Part shown: piece after piece, positions 27,389 through 40,064 of the stretch
How the letters are laid out: every line of letters starts with the position of its first letter
How positions within the stretch are numbered: the stretch's first letter is position 1
NCBI GenBank assembly: GCA_964247055.1
Contig: OZ176057.1
Location: 4,030,001 to 4,094,000, forward strand
Reading direction: 5' to 3'
DNA from: Paragordius varius
Lineage: Eukaryota; Nematomorpha
Length of the DNA stretch: 64,000 nt
Notes under the pieces: generated by a model
The model's database searches: none
The model's input: only the letters and a program-made list of their open reading frames with translations
What the model was told of the DNA's origin: nothing
Made by a program: the position numbers and the translations under genes

Positions 27389-29939
27389 ACAGGCTAATAT
27401 TGTAGTTGCTTTGATATTAACTCCTTACAAATAAGCTTCTATTTTATATTATATTTAAAATACAATTTGTTAAGCTAGGGCAGCACACAAATTTGGCTAA
27501 TACCTTTGTAAAAATATTAGACGTATCAGAAGGTGGACAATTTAAATAACATATTATCACACTGTATACAAATGAGGGTATTCATACACGGGCAAATTTT
27601 CGTAAGAAAACTACTGATATGACAATCATATGCCGCAAATATTTTAAACCTTCTAGTCGGGCAAGAACAAAAATGCATGGGCAATTAAAAAATATTTGTA
27701 AAAATTATAGTTTTCAATATATTATAATAGATTTTACTTTGAATGGATTATTTAAAACAGCGTAATTATATAATTTAGAGTTAAATTACCTAATAAATTA
27801 AAATTAAATTTTTAATATATTTAAAATACATATAATCAAAAATATTTAAAGCGATCACAACACGGTATTTTTCAATCAGTAAAAATGTCTTCCGACGGTT
27901 CAAAGTTCTTTTTTTTCATTTTGGTGTAAAAAACTTAGCATTTAATATATGAACAGTATCAAGTCTATTACTTTTTTGTATTATTAGTTTGATACTTAAA
28001 ATGTGTCTTTCATGATATCATGATAGTGATAAATTTTTTGTGAAATACACACATTAAAATCTCTCTTAACCACTTTTACCACGCCTTCCTTAATATCCAA
28101 ATATTCTTAAATTTAATCTTATGGGAAAAATTACAATGCAAAATCCAAATTTAGGATAGAATGATTAACACATCATTCATTACCTCTTACTTTTTTAATA
28201 TTCCAGGGCTCAATTTTAAAAAATGTTTGGGTAAAAATATAATTATCAAACATTATAAGGCCTAAAATATGGGCGGCTCCAAAACACGATTGAAATGAGC
28301 AGTTGATATTTAAATCAAAATAAATTAATTTTTTTCTGATAAAATGTAGCCTGAAGCTTTAAAAGTTAATTTACATTTTTAGCTATTATATACATTTATT
28401 TGTCTCGCAACAATTTTAAAAGAATTAGATAAAAATAGCGGCAAAAAAGTTTGAGATGAGGATTTTTAAAATTTTAAATTTTTTAAAAAAAAATTTTTGA
28501 TGTGCTAAAATAAGAAAGCACATTTTTAAATTTGGATTAATACCTCCTTTTGATATTAAAATTTTTAATGGCTCTGGTAATTACTCCAAAAGGTTGTTAA
28601 CATGCATTCATACAAATATATGAATTTATTGTTTGACATAAAGTACAAAACTAATAGCATATCAGTAATTAAAAAGATACATTAATAAGCCTAAGATTGA
28701 TAGAAGAACCGCATTATTCAATAACATTACAATAAAACTTGGCCAATGACTGAGTAATATCATTGAATCTTATTTTATAATTCCATATTTTTAAAAAATA
28801 TTAATATATATTAGGGTCTATTAACTCAAGAAAGTTTTTACCGCAGGAATAAGGCTAAGGTAGAGATATAAAAATATTTGCATTTTCGGTGATTTTTAAA
28901 GTGAGCGGGTGCGACGACGCCATATATCATGAATTTAACGTATTAACCCTCTACTTTAATAATGTTAACAGTTTAAAAAAATTCTTACCGGATATTTTAT
29001 CATATATATGGCTTATGTTTATAAGAATCACATATGGCCAAATTTATATTGCCTTTTACCGCTACTGTTAAAAAAAATGACTTTCAAACATAAACAAAAT
29101 GTAAAAAAATAATGTAAAATTCTTGTAATGAAAATTGTCAAAATTAATGTTTGTTGCCTGGCTAATTTATTCTAAATTAAAAATATACATGATTATGAAT
29201 AAATTAACGCGATAATCAATGATTAACAGGAGGAAAAGAAAGGCTTAGCGAATTATTGGCAAACAAAGAAACACATAAAATGTTAGAATGTATCAATAAA
29301 CCGAAACCACACAAAAGACGGTCCCCTCGATGAACCTCATAATTTTTTATCTGCAATCGAATATTTTGAATTGAAATTCAAAATCATTTTAGGTTATATA
29401 GATGGCATAATATATATTAATAAATAAAAATGTCAATAAAATTTATTTATATGGCCAATTATATAGGTATTTTCTAAAAAGAAAAAAAATAATAAAATTA
29501 ATATTTGGCTATAATTTGGGTAATATTTTTCCAAGTTTTTGTCCTATTATGATGTTATTTCATCACATAGGCATTGCGTTAGTATCGCATATAATTTGTT
29601 TCCTTTGATCATCGCACAATGACTCAATACAATATCTAATTTATCGGTTTTTTTGAAAAAAATTATTTTATAAAGTATTTTACTGCATGGATTCGTTTAT
29701 TTAAGTTTTTCTGTAAAACATATAAGCATATAATAATTTAGTCGTTGTTAAATTATAAAAAAGTGGTCATTCTTGACTTTAATTTCTATTACAAGTTGGC
29801 TGACTAGTATCAATTTTATACAACAAATTTATGTTTATATTACATACATATATATATATACATATTTATATGTTCGAATAAGTTTTAAAAATTAGTAACA
29901 GCAATCTAAATTTATGAAAATATATAGGCGCGTTTCCAA
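27389..29939. other. Intergenic DNA with one short repeat
   Basis: No credible exon is visible. The only recognisable item is a copy of the ATGGCGGCG-core repeat at 28420-28540. Confidence 0.4.
28420..28540 (+). repeat. ATGGCGGCG-core repeat, copy 2
   Basis: The core reads ATAGCGGCAAAAAAGTTTGA, then GATGAGGATTTTTAAA. Upstream flanking words (TATACATTTATTTG and TCTCGCA) are shared with the copy at 56190, so homology extends beyond the core. Confidence 0.55.
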
Positions 29940-30065
29940 CCATTTTTCAGAGAAACATTTTCCAAGCAAACGCACAACATTTTTAATTTCGAATGGAATG
30001 AAAAAGTCTTTCCTTAAAAATTATGACGTTTGCTTGAAAAAAAGTTGCTTTTAACTTAAAAATGG
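29940..30065. repeat. Short palindromic repeat (family E), copy 1
   Basis: The inverted ends CCATTTTTCAG and, inward from the right, CCATTTTTAAG enclose arms with CCAAGCAAACGC and its inverse GCGTTTGCTTG-like words. It ends 5 bp from the stop codon of Cys-rich gene B. A relative lies next to an exon of gene D at 58959-59166. Confidence 0.55.
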
Positions 30066-30070
30066 TTTAT

Positions 30071-33000
30071 CTACCTGGCATAACAGTTTCCATTACATGC
30101 ATCTTGTCTACAGTAAAGAGGGCCCGTGATAGGTATTTGACAGAAAGAAACTCGTTGTGCACATGCATTACAATTGGGAGTAACTGGACCGAATGTACAT
30201 ATTACGTTACCAACTGGTAAAACAGTAATGGGACCGGCCGTAGCGTTTGTAAACAACGGTGGCAATGTTGCCGCCGTCGCTTGCGTAAAAACTATGCAAA
30301 TAAAAGAATGGATAAATAGAGAGCGTGCGTTATATAACTTCTCATAAAACAAAATGGAAATACATGCTTTCAGTCAAAAAAATGCCCGAAATTACCTTTA
30401 TAATATTTTTCTTATATTTTTTCTATTATCATTTTATATGCAGTATGTTACATATTCCGAATCATAATTCTTATTGCTCAGTTGTAAAGATGCGTGTTTT
30501 ATCTCATTTTTATTTATTGATATATTTATTTATCTATTTTTTTGGTTCAATTTTTTGGTTTTATTTTTTGGTTACATTTAAATATTAGTTACTATATATT
30601 TCAGTGTTTATTTTTATCTATTATTAATCTTCTTATTTATTGTATTTTTGTTTTTTTTATGGATGTTTTTTGTAAGGCGTGAAGGCCAGACCCGGCCAGT
30701 CGCTGCACGGAGGTAGGGGCCAATAGGGATGAGGAGTGTTGTAGAGTGTGTTTTGCCAGTATAAATGTTGGTTCGTTAAAAGTAAGTTATATGATTTAGT
30801 TGAAACTATGAAGGTAAAAAAGGTAAAATTTTTGTGCATTCAGGAGACCAGATACCGTGGAAATGGTATTAAGACGTTAGAGGGTAATTATAAAATGTTT
30901 TATTCAGGTTCTACGGATGGTTACAGTGGGGTCGTTATAATAGTGTGTCCAAGATTTGCCAATCAAGTAATTGAGGTTAGACGTGCTTACAGTAGAATTA
31001 TAAGTGTCGACCTATTGTTAAATAAGAGGGTTTTTACTAACTTTAGCTATGCCCCCCCCAGATAGAATTAACTTAACCGGAGAATAAATTTTATGATTTG
31101 TTAGACGCAGAAATGACTTCATTAACAAAAGACAGAGAAATCATATTTTGTGGTGATTTAAATGTGCACATGGGACAAAATAGGAGAGGTTTTGAGCCTT
31201 AGCAGGGCGGAAAAGGATACGGGGATATAAATAAAAAAGGGCCTAGTTTATTAAGATTTGCTCAATCTTATAACGCTATAACATACCTTTTTTACTAAAA
31301 GGGATAGCCATTTAATTACCTACGAAAGTGGAAATAAGTATCGATTATAATCTGGTACCCACGAAAGTCCTTTGAGTTTAATGTGGATTGCAAAGTTAAA
31401 CCTAACCTGCAGATTAGCACCATAATTTAATTATGTGTAAATATATGACAGATATACCAATAGATGCTAAAAAGCCTAAGCTTATAGCGCCTAAGGTAAT
31501 CAAACGGGATTCCTTAAGAAACAGTAAAGAATATGTAGAAACGGTAGGCATACTAGACAGGAACAGCGACCCAGAAAGTGTTTGGTCTCAGGTGGCAAAA
31601 AAATGAGAGAGACGGGAGTTAAGGTGGAATAAAAGGTGGCATAAATCAGGTTTATAGAGAGGCATGGTTGAAAGACGAAAAAATAACTCCGCGAGAGGAA
31701 AGTAAAGCTTTTAAATTGTCGAGGTTTACCCACCATGCAGACGACAAGGAAAAATATAAAAGGATTAAGGAACTTAAAGGTTGTAATTGGTCAAAAAAGA
31801 AAAGACGGCATCAATATATACGGTAAACAGTAAGCAAGGTTTTAACAAAGTTTTTGAAATTGATTGACAAAGACACAGAAGAAATTGCCTCCTTACGCGA
31901 CCGCTATTAAAGATAAAAACGGCAAATTACTCGTTGAGAAAGCGAAAATATTGAAAAGGTGGAAAGAATATTTTCAGCACCTTGAATTGGGCGTCAGTGA
32001 AACAAATTACACCAGATTATATATATGCGATAAAGAAGAAGTCCAGGCTGGTTTAGAAGAGATGTCTATAAATAAGGCTGCAGGTCCAGACGATATTAAC
32101 ATAAATTATTCCTAAATAATGTCAGAGCAAGGTATTGAGTTTTTTGACGGATATTTTTAATAATGTAGTTACTACGGGTATGATACCAACCGAATGGAAG
32201 GAGAGTTTCACTGTTCCCATTTTCAAGGGTAAAGGAGATATTAATTATTGTAATAATTACAGAGGGATAAGATTGATGTCGCATACAATGAACTTATTTG
32301 AAAAATTAATTAGAGAAACGAATGAGAAAAATGGTTAGAGGGTAATCAATTTGGTTTTATTCCAGGAAAGTCCACCATCGATCCGATTCACTTAGTAGAA
32401 GGGCTAATCGAGAAGCATATAGAAATAAAAAAGGAGTTGCATCGTATTTCAATTGATATTGAAAAGGCGTTTGACAATATACCACGGAGTACAATATGGT
32501 GGAGCTTAAGACAAAAAAACGTTTCTGAAAGTTACATAAAGATTCTAAAAAGCATGTACGATTCACACCTAACCAAAATTAAAACACACCAGGAAGTGTC
32601 AAATCCTATTGAAATAAACAAGGGGTCTATCAAGGGTCAGCAATCAGCCCGTTACTATTTATAATATGCATTGACGAAATTTCAAAAGAAGTAGGGCAAC
32701 ATGGTGGCTGGTATTTTCTTTATGCAGACGACATAATAGTGCTGTCCGACGAGTTGCATAAATTGAAAGAATTGGCGGGTAAATGGATTGATGTGCTACG
32801 ACGATGCGGTTTAAAAGTTAATAAAAATAAAACGGAAAAATTTCGGTGGAAAAAAACAAAAAATGGAAATAGTAGAAGGGTGGGTATATTTAGGAGCGAT
32901 TTTAGCAGCAGATGGTTATTTAACGCATGATATTAATCTAAGAATTCGAAATAGTTGGGCAAATTATAAAAAGATCTAATACTTTTTGTGCGATTAAAAT

Positions 33001-36000
33001 ATTAAACTAAAAGTCAAGGGTAAGATTTGCAGTGGTGTTGTATAGCCAACAATGATGTACAACTCACAGACATCGACATTAAAGAAATTAAAAGAGAGGC
33101 ACTTCGAGGTAACTGAAATAAGAATGCTTAGAATGACAAGGTGAGGAATGTTAACATAAAAGAAAATATGGAAATCAAACCGGTAACGCAAAAGATGATG
33201 GTAAATCGTTAGGTTTGGAAGTAGAAAGAAGAGATAATAACTTAAAAAGATTGATGTATTGTGAAAGGTAAGAGGGGAAGAGGGCGCCCTAAAACGCGAT
33301 GGATAGATACAGTTAAGAGGGACATGGGAGAACTCAACCTAAAACGCGAAGACGCCATAGATAAGGTTTATGGCGATATTTACGGATATGAGCGCTCGAA
33401 AGATTGATATTATATAATGTAATTATTATATTTATTAATAAAACAAAATTATAAATGCGATAAAATTTTGCGAAAATGTTGAGGTTAGTAAATCAGTTTA
33501 GTTTATATTTACTATTTATATCTGTTTTTACTAATCACCAAAGTGAGATTTTTTAGAAAATTTTTAACTTTAAGGGATAATTTTGCGGTGGCCATATATT
33601 TAGAAAGGGCAAAAACTGGCATCGTCAAGCAGCAATTTTTGAGCAATTGTTTATATTCCTTATTTAAATTAATCATTATAGTTAATTAAAAAATTCATAT
33701 TTAGGCCTGTCATAACCTTTTGAAAAATAACAAAAAGCTGTATTTTATAAGCTTGGCATGATCAACTGCATTTTAGTTTATCGAATTTATTATATGGCTT
33801 TTAACTCTTTAAATTAAATTTAGTTGTGTGTGTACAATTTAATTTTTTAAGCTCAATCGGGTTGAACACATTATGGTAAGCACTTGTTAACTTTTATTAC
33901 TATTGTATATGTAAAAAATATTTAAAGGGATATCCTTATATTAATAGTAATTTATAACTATTTTTTTATTTATCAATCATATTTTATACAATAAAAATGG
34001 AAATTATACAGACAAAACATAAAAATTATGTAGACAAATATTTTTTCAAATGACCACACTTTTGCATACATTTTTTCCTTTTAATTTGAATTTTAAAATG
34101 AATAATTGATTATAATTAATATCCATTTCTATTTCACGCTTTTCAATTTAAAAGCATGAGAATTATATTTAAAAAAAAATGGTTGATAAAAGTATACAGC
34201 TGTTGTCGTCTGAGCACAAAAAATATTTGCCTTTATATTTTCATGGTTTTGTCGATACAATTTCAAATATGTTACCCTAGTAATTATTACGCAAAAAGAA
34301 CTTTAATTGTTTTGGCCCTATGGTTAAAATTTGTTATGATGTAAATAAAAACCTGGACTTGGACAACAACATCCTTTGGGCTCGAATGCCCGCCGGTCGC
34401 AATATGAAAAGGTGCTTACGAACGGCCCAATGCAATCGGAATCTGTGAAGCATGGCTCCGTTGATGTTGCATTGTTTGGGCATCCAATGCAGACTGGTAA
34501 AAGTAAAGATAAATATTATTTTATTATATATATATATATATATTTGAGTGGGTGGGTAAAATACATCATTTACACCTCAAATTCACCCATAATACATAAA
34601 TAATGTGTTTATATTAAGATTAACCTATATTTTTTTAATTTTTTGTTAGAAGAATTCAATTTTGTTTGAAATTTAAATAATTAATACTGAAAAAATAATA
34701 TACAATAAAGATATATTTCATATTTATGATGAGATATATTGGTCAGAAACACATAATATATTTTTAGCGTCAATTTGAATAGTTTAATTGTGTAAGGGTA
34801 AATTTAAATTTGGTATATTGTAGTACCCTATTAATCAACGTTAAGTGTGTTTATGAACGTTTAAAAAATGAAAAATTTGACCACTTATCATTCCAATCAT
34901 TCATGATCTTAATGAGTAAATTAGTACCATTTAATTATATAAAACATTTTATCAAGTAAACCCAAGTTGATTGCTTCTAATGTGTTAATATCGATAATGA
35001 ATGATAAAAATTATAGATTTTAAAAGAATTTGTATTTTTTCCATTAAATTAACGTTTAAAATCAATATATAATTAATACGTTTTGACTTATTTTCAAAAG
35101 CGCACACCTATATGTAAATATTTAAAGGTTTTCCAATATATCATCTTATGCATTAAATACAAAATTGAGCGCATAAAAATTTTTTTTATGAATAAATAAA
35201 TTTATTTGACAATTTACAATAGGCGCGGTCAAAGGGTGCCGGTTTTTTGGGGAAATTTTTACCGCTACTGGGCCAAGCTTGTGTGCCAATCATCTAATAT
35301 AATATAAATTTTGGGAAAAAATTGTAATAAATTATGAATGGTTGTTTCTTAACCAATCTATAATTTCTATAATTGAATAACTAAGCCTACTTGATCAAAC
35401 ATATATCTAAACAATATAGCTGGCTAATAAAACTTACAGTAAAAATTGAAATAACACGGAAACATAAAAATATAACGACAAATATTTTTTTCTAAAATAC
35501 AATCATAATTTTTAAATCTTATTTTTTTAATTAAAGTCATTATTTTAAAATCTAAAGTATAAAATAGAGTATATTAATAGCATAATCAATAACATATTTT
35601 ATGATTGTTAACGAATGATTTTAATATGATAAATTAAAGAGATTTATAAAAGTATGGTTGTCTTAAAAAAAAGATTTGTTTTTATACTTTTACGTTTTGT
35701 CCGTATAATTTATTTTTTAATGTGAAAGCAAATTTCGACAATTTTAATTTCAAATGACAATTAACTCTTCAAAAGGGTTAGTTAGCTCTTGGGTATATTA
35801 TTAACGCATAATATTTTACAAAAATATATATAGTTTAATGCATATGTTAAAATCTGAGAATATAATTTTCGTTCAATGATTGCCTGATATACTGATTATC
35901 TGAGTTTGTAACAAAAAATCAAAATAGTTAGCGGATAATAATAATGTTTTGTCGCATCAAAATGCTTAAATAACATTTTTTGTAGAATGCTTCTGAATTG

Positions 36001-36192
36001 CTCCTTAAGCTATAATATATTTATTTTATTAACAAAGAGTTAATAATCATGGCATGGGGAAAAATTTACTCCCTAATACACGGTTTGAATTCTAAGATAC
36101 TCACACAACCTATTTTAATTTAACCAAATTTATGGAAAGTATACCTGGGTTCCCAGAATGACCAGGAGAATATGGAAAATACTTGAGGTCAT
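30071..36192 (-). CDS. Secreted Cys-rich protein B (four exons)
   Basis: Proposed exons: 36192-36145, 36091-36070, 34493-34353, 30291-30071, about 143 aa. Exon 1 encodes a signal peptide (MTSSIFHILLVILGTQ). Exon 3 holds the eight-cysteine module: C-x2-C-x9-C-x5-C-x10-C-D-x9-CCC-P. A phase-1 intron leads to exon 4, with a Thr/Ala/Pro linker and a second Cys-rich module ending NGNCYAR. The plan matches genes C, A and D; the CDRRA motif after cysteine 5 groups it with C. Exons 3 and 4 are well supported by phase and homology. Exon 1 is good. The 22-nt exon 2 is tentative; an alternative starts near 36021. Intron 3 (about 4 kb) holds an antisense LINE. Function is unknown; small secreted lustrin-like modules occur in matrix, venom-like and immune proteins. 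Confidence 0.65.
30660..33410 (+). mobile_element. RTE-like LINE, decayed, inside gene B intron
   Basis: Plus-strand fragments give an apurinic-type endonuclease (FLCIQETRYRGNG, later IFCGDLNVHMGQ) and a reverse transcriptase. The latter shows NKAAGPDDI, VPIFKGKGD, NYRGIRLMS, ISIDIEKAFDNIPR and the catalytic FLYADDIIVLS. A C-terminal tail has GRPKTRWIDTVKRDMGE and a DAIDKVYG-like block. This is the RTE-like endonuclease-RT set often annotated in invertebrates as craniofacial-development-protein-2-like. Stops and frame changes occur roughly every 100-250 bp, so it is dead. It lies antisense in the last intron of gene B. Confidence 0.85.
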
Positions 36193-37826
36193 TTGATATA
36201 TGTATATTTAATAAACAGGGTTGTTATATAAAAATGTGTGTTAAAATTAATATATGTCGATAAAAAACGAATACTTAGCTATATTAATTTTTATTAGCGC
36301 ATAATTTTATAAATATATAGATTAGGTAGTAGATTAAGGAAGCGTTTTTTTTTCATATATTTGTAACTGGATTAGGGGTGTTTTTGATTGATACTTTTTA
36401 AATATTTTTCTAGTTTTATTAATTGAATTAAAGAAAATAAGGGTGGTATTTGCGATTGACGATTGCACAGCATTTACTTCTTAACACTTAATTAGGTTAA
36501 TATGTTGATTATGTAATTTTTTAATAATCATTCTATTAGAGAAATAATAAACTTTAATGAAGGCCAGCTTCATAAATATAGCAAACTAAAATAATGAAAA
36601 TATGAATGTTAGGATTAGGTAGACACTCATGTAGCTAGCTTGTTAGGTAAAAATTATTCAAAGTTTTTACAAGATTTCTCTTATAATTACCAATTTTTAC
36701 TTAATTATTACAATTGATAAAGAAACAATTATCCTGTATTAAAGAGAAAACTTTAGAGTTATGGTGCTTTTAGTTTTAACACTTACAAATCAATGTTATT
36801 TGCACTTATTATAATAATTCCACCGTTGATAAATAAGCGTACATATGTTAAATTATATGTTTTTAAGTTATAATTTTTATAGCCAATTGGCAATGTAATT
36901 AAAAATATATTTGAATATGTTTTATCATATATAATTAAATTATATAAGCTTCGAAAGTTTTACATGCGATAATTCTATTATAATATATTGTGCAATAAAA
37001 ATTTACGCATCTTGCCCTAATAATTCTGTATTAGGAGTTTTAAATATTTCAGAGTTTAGTCAAATATGATAGAATAATCACTTTATCTAATTCAATTTCG
37101 CTTAAGATGTCTAAGTTTTACGTAAATGATTCGTAGTTTATTTGATTAAATCAATTTCTTAAAAGAGAAGCAAGCATATACAGTAAAAGACAAACAAATC
37201 AATAAAATCGGATATGATACATCAAATAAATTATAAAATTGTTTATTAAAAAGTTTATAGCTGTTCATGCCGCAAATCCTGAAACACCTAAAAATTTTGA
37301 ATAAAATAATTTCAAATTCGCCTAAAATTACTTTGATATCATAATCCAGCATATATCCATATATCTTAACTGGAAACTTCGACTCTACTGCTTTTGCTTA
37401 AAAAATACCCCTATTTAAACGTATATATAAAAAAATCTAAAATTGCTTAATTTTTTACCTGCTTTTATTTTGTAGTATATTTTGAAATATTTAGTATAAA
37501 ATTTTGCCTTTACCAAAATAATTGTGTTTTTATACTGATATATTAGCATAAAAATATTTTTCTTACTGACAACATAAAATTTAAAAACCAGAAGAATCCT
37601 TACACATCTTTTTATACAATATAGTGTTCATTACTCACCAGATTTATTATATAATATATAGAGGCCGATATTCATTATTTAATTATCTTTAGTTTATATT
37701 TTAATTTCTTTTTTACGTTACACAAAGATTAATTATAGTAATTAAAAATTCACCCAATAAATTCATTTAATTTTAGCTGAATTATAATGCAATAATATTT
37801 AAATACAATTGCATATACAAGTTTGG

Positions 37827-39500
37827 GGGAGCTATTTGAAAAAAGGGACACTAAAATGATCCATATATGTGGATTATTTCGAAACATTATTTAATAGCTA
37901 TCTCATAAGATTTTCAAAACGGTGCATTCATACTAATACTGGTGTAAAGGCCCAAATTGACGGCTGACGGAAAATACCGCTATTAATTTTTACCTTTTTA
38001 TGGGTAATATTTAAATCATTTATTAAACTCTATGACTTCAGTTTTTTGAAAATTAGCTCCAAAGCCACGCCATTTTTGTATGGCGTTTCAGTTTGAAACC
38101 GGTAGACTCCTACCCATAAGTCTATATGGAGAAGCGGTAAGTTGGATTTTTTGCCTACCATCGTCTCATGGGTCAAAAAAATACCTTAACACTAAATAAT
38201 CGTTATATGATGGCGTATTTTTGCGGCATAAAGGCACCAAATTACCGGCAAAAAAAGGCTACTTACGGGTAATATTACGAACTTTAAATGAGCCCATATG
38301 GCCTAAGTTTTAAATTAGTTGCAAAAAAACGCAATTTTATAGTGGCACATTTTTTGGTGGGTAGCTGCTTACCAAGAGGCAGGTATAAAAAAAGCGTCGG
38401 GCAAAATTTTTGTGTTTATATGAGGATATCTGGAATTATTATGTTCACATGTTCCTATAAGTTATTAAAATATTGCTTCAAAACCAAAAAATTGTTCTAT
38501 GGCGACGAATTTTTCAGGACTTTTCTTAGCGACTCATTGATATAACCTCCTATAAAATATTTGTTTTTTTTGGGTAATTAATATTTCAGGCCCTTAGACC
38601 TGATAGGTTTGATCAAAATTAACTCCTAAACAACGCAATTTTGATATGGTGGCGCAATTTTAGGCGGGTAGCTCCCTGCTCAGAGACTTATACAAAAAAG
38701 CGCTTGATTAAATTTTTTTTACGGTACTTGGAATCATGATTAATTCCATATGCTCATTAGTTTTAAATGGCCTCAAAACAAAAAATCATTCTATGTTGGC
38801 CCATTTTTCACGGCGTAAAGGGCCTATTTAACCGCTAAATTAAAACACCGCACGATCTAAATTTCTACTTTTACGGGTAATATTTAAAACACGGATTGAA
38901 CTCATATGGCCTGATAGGTTTGAATTTTAGCCCCAAAAACACGCCATATCGATATGACCGGTCAGTTTTTAGCGGGTATCTCCTTACCCAGCAGCCATCA
39001 TCAAAGAAACGCTTGATTATAATTTTTGCCGTTTAACAGGGAATACCTGGTACCAATATTGAATTTATACGGTATCATACTTTGGGAGAAAATAGATTTT
39101 AAAAATTATTTTTGTGGACTTATTTTTTTTAAAAACAATGGCACTTTACGGGAGGAGCGGGTAAAAAGAGTGCCTAAATTAGAAAAGCGAGCCGAACATG
39201 TTCGGCCCAAACAAAAATAAGTTAAAAAAAATCATATTTTAAATCGAATGGTCCATCACGTTTTCCGGAAAATTGTCTCAAAGACACTGTGGACTTGTGT
39301 TAAAAAAAAACCGTTTTTCACACCGGGTGGGCCCGAACTGGGGGCCTAATTCAAAAAAAGGACGAAGCTATTGTCGGGGCATTCATTAATGATTATATTT
39401 TTTCGACATTTGGATTTGAATGGGTCTACCGGCTTTCCGGAAACAGATCACAAAGCCACCACTTTCCATTTTTATAAATGTATATATATTATATATATGA
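37827..39500. repeat. Interspersed family R1, copy b, with ~300-bp tandem units
   Basis: The start shares GGGACACTAAAATGATCCAT with copies a and c, and the end shares GGCCCGAACTGGGGGCC and the CGGCTTTCCGG hairpin. Between them are about four tandem units of 264-304 bp. Each has a GGGTAATATT start, TCATATGGCC, GCTCCAAA...ACGC and a hairpin of the GGGTAG-loop-CTACCC type. No coding capacity is visible. It lies between gene B and gene C. Confidence 0.7.
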
Positions 39501-40064
39501 AATTTCGATCACAAAATATAGGGTGCTTTCACGCATACAAATCATTTAATAAAACTCTTTATACAGTTATATTGTTATTTTAATCATTAGAAATTAAAGA
39601 ATTTTTCTTCAAAACAATATCCATCCATATTCAGATAGCAGACATTTAATTACCATTTAAAACTGAATGAATAAACCATAATATGAGTATGGTTCTCTTT
39701 TTGTGGCCTATGAATGAAAACTAAAGGTAGAAAATGTCATTCTTGTTGAAAATCAATTTATTAATTTCGGTGCATATAATACATATGTATAAATATTTGT
39801 ATGTGTGAATATATCGATAAAAACATTGAGATAGTTATGAATATTTTTGGTTGGAGTATGGCAGTAAAACAATAAAAATGAATATGGCAAAATAACATGG
39901 TATTCAAAAAATATAAGATTACATTGTTTTATACCAAAAGAAACTCAAATATATAAATAATTATAAGTTAGAAACTTATATTACACGTTTATTGCTTAAT
40001 GGAAAATAATATAAAAAATAATTAAATGTGTTTTAATACAAGCGTATTTAGCAGTGCTGCTCAA

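Noticed and set aside
35890-36021. Alternative exon 2 for gene B on the minus strand
   Set aside because: It is phase-compatible and ends with a YPLTILIF stretch, but the donor (GTTACA) is weak; the 22-nt exon at 36070-36091 has a better GTAAAT donor. Neither is certain.
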